64,000 nt of DNA from Streptomyces sp. NBC_00568 (GTDB lineage Bacteria > Actinomycetota > Actinomycetes > Streptomycetales > Streptomycetaceae), in contig NZ_JAPENW010000001.1 in the NCBI RefSeq assembly GCF_026341855.1, forward strand, positions 2,843,001 through 2,907,000, in the 5' to 3' direction. The translations under genes were made by a program, and so were the position numbers. Shown piece after piece: positions 1 to 8,083 of this stretch. The notes under the pieces are model-generated. The model worked only from the letters and a program-made list of their open reading frames with translations, was not told the origin of the DNA and made no database searches. How positions within the stretch are numbered: the stretch's first letter is position 1; the number at the start of each line of letters is the position of its first letter.

Positions 1-1
1 G

Positions 2-421
2 GTCGCCGATCTGCTCGGTGACATGGCCGAGCAGTCGCTTCCGCGGGTGGACACGGGGAGCGTGCTCGGGGATCTGCGGGCCAACGCCGATCTCGTACGG
101 CGGACGCTCGCCGATCCTCGGCAGGGGGCGCTGTTCCGGGCGGTGATCGCCGCGGGGGCGTGCGACGCGCGTACGGCGGAGGCGTTGCGGAGGTTCTACG
201 AGGTGCGGGTCGCCGAGTGGGCACCCTGCGTGGAACAGGGGGTCGCCCGGGGGGAGTTGCCGGTGGGGACGGATGCGGTGGGGGTGGTGCGGGCGGTTTC
301 GGCGCCGTTGTACTACGGGCTGCTCACCACGGGGGTGGTGCCGGGGGGCGCCGATGCGGAGCGGGCGGCGGAGGCGGCGGTTGCCGCTGCCGCGGCGGGG
401 GTGTTTGTTGTCGCCGAGTGA
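2..421 (+). CDS. TetR-family regulator, C-terminal fragment (5' end outside window)
   Basis: The reading frame is open from the first bases and ends at the TGA at 421, so the DNA-binding N-terminus lies outside the window. The visible 139 residues form an all-helical domain (LGDLRANADLVRRTLADPR, then a helix with RRFYEVRVAEW, then VRAVSAPLYYGLLTTG) that resembles the ligand-binding C-terminal domain of TetR/AcrR regulators. The LYYGLLTTG stretch near the end is typical of that family. No HTH can be checked, so the family call rests on the C-domain only. The next gene is on the opposite strand, so the target is not evident from context. Confidence 0.6.
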   Translation, partial: VADLLGDMAEQSLPRVDTGSVLGDLRANADLVRRTLADPRQGALFRAVIAAGACDARTAEALRRFYEVRVAEWAPCVEQGVARGELPVGTDAVGVVRAVSAPLYYGLLTTGVVPGGADAERAAEAAVAAAAAGVFVVAE

Positions 422-906
422 CGCTTCTGGCCGGGGGCCCGCACCGGGGAGTCTGCCCCGGCGTCGGAATCCGGTCCCCCGGTCCTGTTCCCGTGCCCCT
501 GCCGGTTGCCTGATCGGGTCCAGGCCCCCGGCGTTGCCCGGCCGGGCCGGCGCACCGCGATCGGGGCGGCGCACCCCGGTCGGGCGGGGTCGGGGGAGTT
601 TCGCCCCCTCCGCCCCTGCCCTTCCCGTACCTGGGGCTCCGCCCCAGACCCCGCTCCTCAAACGCCGGAGGGGCTGATTCTTTCCCCCGCCGGAACTGAA
701 ATCTCCGTGCGCCGGGAAGCCGAATCCGGCTCGCCCGGGAAGAGCCGGCTCCGGCTCGCCTGGGCCGAATCCGGCTCGCCCGGGAAGCCGGAACTCCCTC
801 TCCCCGGAAGCCGGAACTCCCCCACCCGGGAAGCCGCAGCGCCCTCCCCCTCGAAGCCGGAGTCTTCGAGTTCCGGAGGGGGCGGAGCTGGGCCCGGTTG
901 TCTGGG
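422..906. other. Intergenic region with short GC-rich repeats
   Basis: Convergent intergenic stretch between the TetR fragment and kynU. No credible gene is seen. It holds a hairpin-bearing REP-like element (about 631-678) and, at about 717-860, several imperfect copies of a CCGGCTCGCCCGGGAAG-type unit. Confidence 0.5.
631..678. repeat. REP-like intergenic hairpin element
   Basis: CTGGGGC-TCC-GCCCCAG forms a perfect short hairpin at 631-647. It is followed by a CAGACCCCGCTCCTCAA stretch and GCCGGAGGGG. From memory, this composite sequence recurs in many Streptomyces intergenic regions. It may also act as a transcription end for one of the two convergent genes. Confidence 0.5.
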
Positions 907-2109
907 CTAGTTCAGGATGTCCGCCAGTACCCGTGCTGCGCGTTCCGTCTCGGCGAAGCCCACGTACAGGGGGGTGAAGCCGAATCGGAGGATGTCCGGG
1001 TGGCGGAAGTCGCCTACGACGCCCTGGTCGATCAGGCGCTTCATCACGGCGCCCGCGTCCGCGCATCGCAGGGCCACCTGGCTGCCCCGTTCCGCGTGGG
1101 CGGAGGGGGTCACGGACTCGACCCGGCCCTCGGGGACGTACGCGGAGACGCACTCCAGGAAGAAGTCGGTCAGGGCGAGCGACTTGGCGCGGACGCTGTC
1201 GATCGAGACGCCGTCCCACACCTCCAGCGCCGCTTCCAGGGCCAGCATCGAGAGTATGTCCGGCGTGCCGACCCGCCCGCGCAGCGCGCCCGGAGCGGGT
1301 GCGTACGACGGACTCATGCCGAAGGGGTCGGCGTGCGAGTTCCAGCCGGGGAGCGGGGAGTCGAAGCGGTCCTGGAGACCGGCGCGGACGTAGAGGTACG
1401 CGGGTGAACCCGGGCCGCCGTTCAGGTACTTGTAGGTGCACCCGACCGCCAGGTCCACGCCGTGCTCGTCCAGCCCGACCGGCAGTGCGCCCGCGCTGTG
1501 GCACAGGTCCCACACCGCCAGCGCGCCCGCGGAGTGGATCGCGGACGTCAGGGACGGGAGGTCGTAGCGTCGACCCGTGCGGTAGTCCACATGGTTGAGC
1601 AGCACCGCCGCCGTGCGGGAGCTGAGCGCCGAGGGCACCTCGTCGGGGTCGACCGGGCGCAGCTCGCAGCCGGTCAGACGGGCCGCGGACGCCGCGATGT
1701 ACCCGTCCGTGGGGAACGTCGTCGCGTCGACGAGGATCTCGTCCCGCCCGTCGCCCGCCAGCCGTACCGCGCCCACCAGCGCCTTGAAGACGTTCACGCT
1801 GGTCGAGTCGCCGACCACGATCTGTCCGGCCGCCGCGCCGACCAGCGGGGCGATCCGGTCGCCGATCCGCTCGGGCGCGGTCCACCAGCCGCTCTCCTCC
1901 CAGCTGCGGATGCGGAGTTCACCCCACTGTCGGCGTACGACGTCCTCGACCCGGCCGGGAACCCCGACCGGCAGCGCGCCGAGCGAGTTCCCGTCCAGGT
2001 ACACCACGTCGTCCAGCACGAACTGCTTGCGCAGCCCGGCGAGTTCGTCGGCGGCGTCCATTTCCGCCGCCCGCGCGGCCTGCGCGGACACAGAGCCTCG
2101 CTCAGACAT
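907..2109 (-). CDS. kynU: Kynureninase
   Basis: PLP-dependent enzyme that cleaves kynurenine to anthranilate plus alanine (3-hydroxykynurenine to 3-hydroxyanthranilate). The 400-residue protein has the family features in order: YLDGNSLGALP near the N-terminus, DSTSVNVFK in the cofactor-binding loop, VWDLCHSAGALP (PLP-contacting Asp) and CTYKYLNGGPG, whose Lys should form the Schiff base. The ATG at 2109 is preferred over upstream frame-open sequence because it overlaps the end of kynA by 8 bases, the usual coupled arrangement. It forms a two-gene tryptophan catabolic operon with kynA. Length and motifs are those of a complete enzyme. Confidence 0.93.
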   Translation of the reverse strand: MSERGSVSAQAARAAEMDAADELAGLRKQFVLDDVVYLDGNSLGALPVGVPGRVEDVVRRQWGELRIRSWEESGWWTAPERIGDRIAPLVGAAAGQIVVGDSTSVNVFKALVGAVRLAGDGRDEILVDATTFPTDGYIAASAARLTGCELRPVDPDEVPSALSSRTAAVLLNHVDYRTGRRYDLPSLTSAIHSAGALAVWDLCHSAGALPVGLDEHGVDLAVGCTYKYLNGGPGSPAYLYVRAGLQDRFDSPLPGWNSHADPFGMSPSYAPAPGALRGRVGTPDILSMLALEAALEVWDGVSIDSVRAKSLALTDFFLECVSAYVPEGRVESVTPSAHAERGSQVALRCADAGAVMKRLIDQGVVGDFRHPDILRFGFTPLYVGFAETERAARVLADILN

Positions 2110-2947
2110 AGGACCTCGCCGTCCACAGCTCGGGGAACACGTTCTTCTGCGCGCGCTTCTCGAGCCAGGCCACTCCGGCGGAGCCGCCCGTGCCGGTCTT
2201 CGAGCCCATCGCCCGCCGCGTGGCGACGAGGTGGTCGTTGCGCCAGCGCCACACCAGCTCGGCGACATCGGTCAGCGCCTCGCCGAGCCGCGCGAGCTCG
2301 TCGGTGTCGTCACCGGCGTACAGGGCCGTCCACGCGGCCTCGACCTCGGGCACGGGCTCGTAGCGCTGCGACACGTCACGCTCCAGCACCGCGGCCGGGA
2401 TCGCGTGCCCGCGGCGCGCGAGCAGCCGCAGCACCTCGTCGTACAGGCTCGGCTCGTGCAGGGCCTTCTCCAGCTCGGCGTGCACGCGCGGCGCGCCCCG
2501 GTGCGGGACGAGCATGGACGCGGCCTTCTCGCCGAGCAGGAACTCCATGCGCCGGTACATCGCGGACTGGAAGCCGGAGCCCTCGCCGAGGGCCGAGCGG
2601 TAGGAGTTGAACTGGGCGGGGGTGAGCTGCCCGAGCGGGCGCCAGGAGGCGTTGAGCGCATCCAGCTCGCGTACGGACCGCTTCAGCGCGGCCACCGCGA
2701 CGGGGACGTCGTCCGAGCGCAGGGCCTTGGCCGCCGTCTCCCACTCGTGGACGATGACCGTGAACCACAGCTCCATGACCTGGGTCGTCACCAGGAAGAC
2801 CATCTCTCCGGGGTCGTCGGAGAGGGTGTGCTGGAGGTGGGTGAGCACGTCGGCCTGTACGTAGTCCTCGTACGGCGTCGTGCCCTGGAAGTCGAGATGC
2901 GGAGTCTCGGGCTCCTGAGCCTTCGTGGGCTGAGCCTGGTGGGACAT
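2102..2947 (-). CDS. kynA: Tryptophan 2,3-dioxygenase
   Basis: Haem enzyme that opens the indole ring of tryptophan to give N-formylkynurenine, the first step of the pathway completed by the overlapping kynU. The 281-residue protein keeps TPYEDYVQADVL at the N-terminus and the haem-proximal region WRWRNDHLVATRRAMGSKTG followed by GGSAGVAWL. The start ATG at 2947 has a good GGAGAC ribosome site; a TTG 15 bases upstream is less likely. The position that is His in most TDOs (the HQxxELWF motif) reads TTQVMELWF here, so the distal His is Thr. No formamidase gene is nearby. Confidence 0.92.
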   Translation of the reverse strand: MSHQAQPTKAQEPETPHLDFQGTTPYEDYVQADVLTHLQHTLSDDPGEMVFLVTTQVMELWFTVIVHEWETAAKALRSDDVPVAVAALKRSVRELDALNASWRPLGQLTPAQFNSYRSALGEGSGFQSAMYRRMEFLLGEKAASMLVPHRGAPRVHAELEKALHEPSLYDEVLRLLARRGHAIPAAVLERDVSQRYEPVPEVEAAWTALYAGDDTDELARLGEALTDVAELVWRWRNDHLVATRRAMGSKTGTGGSAGVAWLEKRAQKNVFPELWTARSYV

Positions 2948-3113
2948 CGCTGTCTCCTGCAATGTGCTCCGGGTAGCGGTCCGCCCCTGCCGTTACCGAC
3001 ACGGGGGCCCCGGTCCCCACCGGGCATCCAACACAATCGTCCCCCGAAACCGCAAGGTCCGCCTGGTCACACCAGGCGGACCCGCGTCACGGCCCCCGAA
3101 AACCGGCCGGTTT

Positions 3114-3527
3114 CTAGCCCAGGGTCTGGGCCGCCGTCGGCGAGGAGTCCTTCAGGAACTGGCTGCAGCGCTCGTACTCCTCCTGCTCGCCGATCGCCTG
3201 GGCGGCGCGGGCGAGGGCGTGCAGGGCGCGCAGGAAGCCGCGGTTCGGCTCGTGCTCCCACGGCACCGGGCCGTGGCCCTTCCAGCCGCTGCGGCGCAGG
3301 GCGTCCAGGCCGCGGTGGTAGCCGGTACGGGCGTAGGCGTACGACTCGACGACGCTGCCACGCTCGAACGCGTCGTCGGCGAGCTGCGCCCAGGCGAGCG
3401 AGGAGGTGGGGTACTTCGCGGCGACATCGGCGGGGGCCGTGCCGTTCGCGAGGAGCTCGCGCGGCTCCGGGTCGTCGGGGAGGTGGGTCGGGGGCGGTCC
3501 CCCGAGCAGGTTCTCGTGAATCGTCAT
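3114..3527 (-). CDS. DUF3151 family protein
   Basis: A 137-residue soluble protein beginning MTIHENLLGG, with conserved segments AKYPTSSLAWAQLADDAF, SYAYARTGYHRGLDALRR and PNRGFLRALHALARAA. These match the actinobacterial DUF3151 family, a TPR-like helical protein of unknown function. The ATG at 3527 is chosen because conservation starts there; the frame stays open further upstream but that sequence has no coding character. It lies between the kyn operon and an MFS exporter on the same strand but with separate spacing, so no operon is implied. Confidence 0.8.
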   Translation of the reverse strand: MTIHENLLGGPPPTHLPDDPEPRELLANGTAPADVAAKYPTSSLAWAQLADDAFERGSVVESYAYARTGYHRGLDALRRSGWKGHGPVPWEHEPNRGFLRALHALARAAQAIGEQEEYERCSQFLKDSSPTAAQTLG

Positions 3528-3830
3528 GGGCTCCAGTCTGCTCCATCGCCCGTGATCGGAAACGGTTGCCCACGGCGTCCGGGGAGCGGCGCGTTCCGCG
3601 GCCACACCGCGTCCGGCCGATACCGAACGTGCTCACGACAACCGGAGATCATCATGCGGAGGCCGGACCCGCCCGTAGGGCACACGATCGGCCCGCGGCA
3701 CGGGATACGGCGCTCCGGGACGGCACGGATCCAGGTGGACGGAGCCGGGGACCAGCCGGGGACCAGCCGGGGACGAACCGTTTCCACGCCACCCATGTGG
3801 ACATGTGAACAGGCGGATCAGGGCTGCGCC
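3528..3830. other. Intergenic region
   Basis: No gene is seen. It contains three tandem copies of a GGGGACCAGCC-type unit around 3747-3776. It would hold the promoter of the DUF3151 gene and the 3' end of the MFS transcript; no clear hairpin was found. Confidence 0.4.
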
Positions 3831-5414
3831 TCAGCCCGCGGAACCCTTCGGGCCCTGGGCTCCCAGGACGCCCCGGGAGCGCTCGGGCTCCAGCGGGGGC
3901 GACGTCAGCCAGCCGTACGTACGGCACTCGGGGCGCGTGCAGTCGGGCGGCAGGCGCCGTACGGTCGCGAAGGCCACCACGGCGCCGAGCACCAGGGCGC
4001 CCGCGCACAGCGGCATCGCCCGGCTGAAGGCCGCGTCGAAGGCGTCCGCCGAGCGGTACGCCTCCTCCCCCATCCCGGTGAGCAGCGGCAGCGCGGCCAC
4101 GGCGACGAGCCCGGCCGCGCGGGCCGCCGCGTTGTTGATCCCGCTGGCCAGGCCCGCCCGCCCGGTGTCCACGGAGGCCAGGACGGTGGCGGTCAGCGGC
4201 GCGACCAGGGTGACCATGCCGAGGCCCATCACCAGCAGCGCGGGCAGCACGTCGGCGACGTACGAGGCGTCCTCGCCCACCCGCAGCATCAGCAGCATGC
4301 CCGCCGCGCACAGCAGCGGTCCGACCGTCAGGGGGATGCGCGGGCCGATGCGCTGGGCGAGCTCGCCGGAGCGGGCGGAGAAGAGCAGCATCAGGACCGT
4401 GGTGGGCAGCAGCGCCGTACCGGCCCCGAGCGCGGAGTAGCCGGCCACGACCTGGAGCTGGAGCGCGGTGAGGAAGAAGAAGCCGCCGAACGCCGCGTAG
4501 ACACAGAGGGTCACCAGGTTGACGGCCGTGAACTGGCGCGATCCGAAGATGTCCAGCGGCATCATCGGATCGGGCCGCCGTCGCTCGACGTACACGAAGG
4601 CCACCCCCGCGGCCACGCCGCCGACCGCCGCCACCCACACGAGCACGGAACCGCTCGTCGCCTCGATCAGGGCGTACGTCACCAGGGCGAGCGAGAGCGC
4701 GCCGAGGACGGCGCCCAGGACGTCGAACCCGCGGTGCGGCTTCCCTCCCCCGCTCCCGGCCTCGCCCGAGCGGGAGGTGCCCCCAGCGGACTCGGGGACG
4801 TGCCGCAGGGCGACCGGGGCGCAGAGCAGCGCGACGGGGATGTTCAGCAGGAAGACCCAGCGCCAGCCGGGCCCGTCCACCAGCCAGCCGCCCAGGAACG
4901 GTCCGACGGCGGCACCGACACCCCCGAAGCCGGACCACAGTCCGACGGCACGGGCCCGGTCGTCCGGGTGGAACGAGGCCTGGATGATCGCCAGCGACCC
5001 CGGGGTGAGCAGCGCGCCTCCGACGCCCTGGAGGACGCGGGCCGCGATGAGCACGCCCACGTTCGGGGCGAGCCCGCACAGCAGCGAGGCGGCGGCGAAC
5101 CACACCACGCCGATGACGAAGACCTTCCGGCGCCCGAAGCGGTCCCCGAGCGAGCCGCCCAGCAGGATCAGCCCGGCCAGCGACAGCATGTAGCCGTTCA
5201 CGGTCCACTGGAGGGCGGCGAGGCTCGCGTCCAGGTCACGGCCGATGCTCGGCAGGGCCACATTGACGACCGTCGAGTCCAGCATGGCCATGCTGGAGCC
5301 GAGGACGGTGGTCAGCAGGATCCACTTCCCGGTCGGGGAGGCGATCCGTACCGCGGGTCTGCCGTCCGACACGTCCGATGCGTCCCTCGCAGGCACGGCC
5401 ATACCTCGGAGCAT
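3831..5414 (-). CDS. MFS drug exporter, DHA2 (EmrB/QacA) family
   Basis: Proton-driven multidrug exporter of the major facilitator superfamily. The 527-residue length and about 14 hydrophobic segments fit the DHA2 group. Visible signatures are LDSTVVNVALPSIGRDL in TM1, GGSLGDRFGRRKVF in the loop after TM2, GVGGALLTPGSLAII in TM4 and VGPFLGGWLVDGPGWRWVF (motif C/D1 region). The C-terminal tail is Pro/Arg-rich and cytoplasmic. The start could be 5414 or 5402; neither has a strong ribosome site. It lies just downstream of the fba terminator, so it probably has its own promoter. The substrate cannot be told from sequence. Confidence 0.85.
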   Translation of the reverse strand: MLRGMAVPARDASDVSDGRPAVRIASPTGKWILLTTVLGSSMAMLDSTVVNVALPSIGRDLDASLAALQWTVNGYMLSLAGLILLGGSLGDRFGRRKVFVIGVVWFAAASLLCGLAPNVGVLIAARVLQGVGGALLTPGSLAIIQASFHPDDRARAVGLWSGFGGVGAAVGPFLGGWLVDGPGWRWVFLLNIPVALLCAPVALRHVPESAGGTSRSGEAGSGGGKPHRGFDVLGAVLGALSLALVTYALIEATSGSVLVWVAAVGGVAAGVAFVYVERRRPDPMMPLDIFGSRQFTAVNLVTLCVYAAFGGFFFLTALQLQVVAGYSALGAGTALLPTTVLMLLFSARSGELAQRIGPRIPLTVGPLLCAAGMLLMLRVGEDASYVADVLPALLVMGLGMVTLVAPLTATVLASVDTGRAGLASGINNAAARAAGLVAVAALPLLTGMGEEAYRSADAFDAAFSRAMPLCAGALVLGAVVAFATVRRLPPDCTRPECRTYGWLTSPPLEPERSRGVLGAQGPKGSAG

Positions 5415-5416
5415 AC

Positions 5417-5454
5417 GGAAGGGCCCGGCACCGAGGCAGGTGCCGGGCCCTTCC
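5417..5454 (-). terminator. fba terminator hairpin
   Basis: A perfect 16-bp inverted repeat (5417-5432 and 5439-5454) with a 6-nt loop, 22 bases past the fba stop codon. It lacks a T-tract, as is common for Streptomyces terminators. It also overlaps the leader of the MFS gene. Confidence 0.8.
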
Positions 5455-5475
5455 GGGGGTACCGCTCCCGGATGA

Positions 5476-6498
5476 CTACTTGAGGCGGGTGCCCGTGGAA
5501 CGCAGGGCGGCGCAGGCCTCGGTCACACGCTGGGCCATGCCGGCCTCGGCGAGCTTGCCCCAGGTGCGCGGGTCGTACTTCGACTTGGTGCCGACCTCGC
5601 CGTCGACCTTCAGGACACCGTCGTAGTTGCGGAACATGTGGTCCACGACGGGCCGGGTGAAGGCGTACTGGGTGTCGGTGTCGAGGTTCATCTTCACGAC
5701 GCCGTTCTCCAGCGCGGTGGCGATCTCCTCGGCGGTGGAGCCGGAGCCGCCGTGGAAGACGAAGTCGAACGGGCTCGCCTTGCCGTACTTGGCGGCCACG
5801 CCCTCCTGGAGGTCCTTGAGGAGCTCCGGGCGCAGGACGACGTTGCCCGGCTTGTAGACGCCGTGCACGTTGCCGAACGACGCGGCGAGCAGGTAGCGGC
5901 CCTTGTCGCCCAGGCCGAGGGCCTCGGCGGTGCGCAGGGCGTCGTCGACGGTCGTGTACAGCTCGTCGTTGATCTCGTGGCTGACGCCGTCCTCCTCGCC
6001 ACCGGTCGGGGTGATCTCGACCTCGAGGATGATCTTCGCGGCGACGGCCTTGGCGAGCAGCTCCTGGCCGATCGCCAGGTTGTCGGCGAGGGTCTCGGCG
6101 GAGCCGTCCCACATGTGGGACTGGAACAGCGGGTTCTCACCGCGGGCGACGCGCTCGGCGGAGATGTCGAGCAGCGGACGTACGTAGCCGTCCAGCTTGT
6201 CCTTGGGGCAGTGGTCCGTGTGCAGCGCGACCGTGATGTCGTACTTCGCGGCCACGATGTGCGCGAACTCGGCGAGCGCGACGGCGCCGGTCACCATGTC
6301 CTTGTTGTGCTGACCGCCCAGGAACTCCGCACCACCGGTGGAGATCTGGATGATGCCGTCGCTCTCCGCCTCCGCGAAGCCGCGCAGCGCAGCGTGCAGG
6401 GTCTGGGACGAGGTCACGTTGATGGCCGGGTAGGCGAACTTGCCTGCCTTCGCCCGGTCGAGCATCTCGTTGTAGACCTCGGGGGTTGCGATGGGCAT
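5476..6498 (-). CDS. fba: Class II fructose-bisphosphate aldolase
   Basis: Zinc-dependent aldolase that splits fructose 1,6-bisphosphate into glyceraldehyde 3-phosphate and dihydroxyacetone phosphate in glycolysis and gluconeogenesis. The 340-residue protein has VALHTDHCPKDK (zinc His and catalytic Asp), EVEITPTGGEEDG (Glu ligand), ASFGNVHG (zinc His) and FHGGSGS (phosphate site), all intact. The ATG at 6498 has an AGGAG site 8 bases upstream; earlier in-frame sequence has no conservation. It is transcribed alone between two hairpins. Confidence 0.96.
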   Translation of the reverse strand: MPIATPEVYNEMLDRAKAGKFAYPAINVTSSQTLHAALRGFAEAESDGIIQISTGGAEFLGGQHNKDMVTGAVALAEFAHIVAAKYDITVALHTDHCPKDKLDGYVRPLLDISAERVARGENPLFQSHMWDGSAETLADNLAIGQELLAKAVAAKIILEVEITPTGGEEDGVSHEINDELYTTVDDALRTAEALGLGDKGRYLLAASFGNVHGVYKPGNVVLRPELLKDLQEGVAAKYGKASPFDFVFHGGSGSTAEEIATALENGVVKMNLDTDTQYAFTRPVVDHMFRNYDGVLKVDGEVGTKSKYDPRTWGKLAEAGMAQRVTEACAALRSTGTRLK

Positions 6499-6647
6499 CT
6501 GTCCGCTCCTTGTATGTGCGGGTCTGCGTACTGCTGCTGCGGTACGACGGGACTGGTGCTTATGGCCCTGACCTAGGGGGGCGACGTCATCGTCGGCCCC
6601 ATCTTTCCAGACGTCGCCGGATGCTCCAGCCCCCCTGTCCGGCATGC

Positions 6648-6672
6648 GGGACCCGCCGTTCGGCGGGGTCCC
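6648..6672 (-). terminator. Hairpin downstream of pyrE
   Basis: GGGACCCGCC pairs with GGCGGGGTCCC around a GTTC loop, with one bulged base. It sits within 40 bases after the pyrE stop and is flanked by further pairing CCCCC/GGGGG sequences. Confidence 0.6.
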
Positions 6673-6684
6673 GGGGGAGCATCG

Positions 6685-7233
6685 TCAGTCGAGCCCCAAC
6701 TCGCCCTTGGAGTAGGCGAAGAGGTACGGGACGCCGGCTCCCGACTCGATCTTCTCGGCGGCGCCGGTGGCGCGGTCGACGATCGTGGCGACACCGACGA
6801 CCTCGGCTCCGGCCTCCCGGACGGCCTGGACGGCCTCGAGCGGGGAGCCGCCCGTGGTCGAGGTGTCCTCGACCACGAGGACGCGCCGGCCCTTGATCTC
6901 GGGACCCTCGACACGGCGCTGCAGGCCGTGCGCCTTGGCGGCCTTGCGGACGACGAAGGCGTCCAGCCTGCGGCCGCGCGCGGAGGCCGCGTGCAGCATG
7001 GCCCCGGCGACCGGGTCGGCGCCCATGGTCAGCCCGCCGACCGCGTCGAAGTCCAGGTCGGCGGTGAGGTCGAGGAGGACCTGCCCGACGAGCGGGGCGG
7101 CCTCGCCGTCCAGCGTGATCCGGCGCAGGTCCACGTAATAGTCGGCCTCAAGACCCGAGGAGAGGGTCACCTTGCCGTGCACCACGGCCTTGTCCTTGAT
7201 CTGCTGCAGCAGCGCGCCGCGTACGTCACTCAT
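6685..7233 (-). CDS. pyrE: Orotate phosphoribosyltransferase
   Basis: Transfers the phosphoribosyl group of PRPP to orotate to give OMP, the fifth step of de novo pyrimidine synthesis. The 182-residue protein carries the PRPP-binding signature VLVVEDTSTTGGS near residue 118, KVTLSSGLEADYYVDLR at the N-terminus, and the lysine-rich flexible loop region VRKAAKAHGLQ. The start ATG at 7233 lies 10 bases after the stop of the aldose epimerase-like gene, so the two are probably cotranscribed. It is complete. Confidence 0.95.
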   Translation of the reverse strand: MSDVRGALLQQIKDKAVVHGKVTLSSGLEADYYVDLRRITLDGEAAPLVGQVLLDLTADLDFDAVGGLTMGADPVAGAMLHAASARGRRLDAFVVRKAAKAHGLQRRVEGPEIKGRRVLVVEDTSTTGGSPLEAVQAVREAGAEVVGVATIVDRATGAAEKIESGAGVPYLFAYSKGELGLD

Positions 7234-7243
7234 GGACGCCAGC

Positions 7244-8038
7244 TTAGAGCCGCCGCCAGCTCCAGGTCGTGGTGGCTTCGAGGGGCTCGATGGGTGTGAC
7301 CAGCCGGGGGTGGGTGTTGAGCCCGTTCGGCGGACCGGTCTGCGGCTCGACGCACACGGCCGCCTCCTGCTCGTCGTAGACGACGACCCACTCCTCGCGG
7401 CTGCCGACCTTCAGCTCGAGCCGCCCCGGCCAGGTGAGCGTCACGTCGACGCCGCCCGGCATGCCGAAGCAGTCGTCCCAGGGGCCGGGCTCCGGGTCGA
7501 GGCGGCGGCCGGTGGGCAGATGGTCGTCGCCCCGCTCCTCCTGCCAGGCGGGCCGGAAATCGACGCGGACGTCCTCGCCGCCCTCCCCCAGGTTCCTGTT
7601 GAACCAGGGATGCCAGCCGATCTGGGCGGGGAACGAGTCCGCGTGCGCCTCCACGGACATGGTCAGCGTCAGCGCGTCCTCGGTGAGAGTGAAGGACTGG
7701 GTGACGCGGGCGGGATGCGGCCAGGGGTCCACCAGGTCGTACGTGATCACGGCCTCGCTCCCGGTGACGCGGGCCGTGGCCCAGGCGCCGTCGCGGGCGG
7801 TTCCGTGGATCGCGTGCGGCGGGGAGTTGAGCGGCATCTGCCGGACGGCGGCACCGTCGAGGAACCGGCCGTCGCGGATCCGCCCGCACCACGGGACCAT
7901 CGGGAAGCACCCGAACTTCGCGCCCTGTCGCAGCAGTTCGACGCCGCCGACCCGCAGACTTCCGACCCGTCCGCCGTTCCCCGGCGCCACGGTCACCTCC
8001 GCGTCACCCGCGGTCAGCGTGATGTCTTCGTTACTCAC
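7244..8038 (-). CDS. Aldose 1-epimerase family protein
   Basis: A 264-residue galactose mutarotase-fold protein. Family marks are a PMVPWCGRI strand, HAIHGTARDGAW (catalytic-type His), SFPAQIGWHPWFNR (second His) and VCVEPQTGPPNGLN (the Glu of the general base position followed by Asn). It should interconvert sugar anomers, but the sugar is unknown; many such proteins in Streptomyces sit beside pyrE and are only generically assigned. It is 45 bases downstream of the CoxG-like gene and 10 bases upstream of pyrE, suggesting a common transcript. Confidence 0.85.
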   Translation of the reverse strand: MSNEDITLTAGDAEVTVAPGNGGRVGSLRVGGVELLRQGAKFGCFPMVPWCGRIRDGRFLDGAAVRQMPLNSPPHAIHGTARDGAWATARVTGSEAVITYDLVDPWPHPARVTQSFTLTEDALTLTMSVEAHADSFPAQIGWHPWFNRNLGEGGEDVRVDFRPAWQEERGDDHLPTGRRLDPEPGPWDDCFGMPGGVDVTLTWPGRLELKVGSREEWVVVYDEQEAAVCVEPQTGPPNGLNTHPRLVTPIEPLEATTTWSWRRL

Positions 8039-8083
8039 GGAGTTGACCCTACTGGGGCGGGAGCGCCGCGTGGTTCCCCGCCC

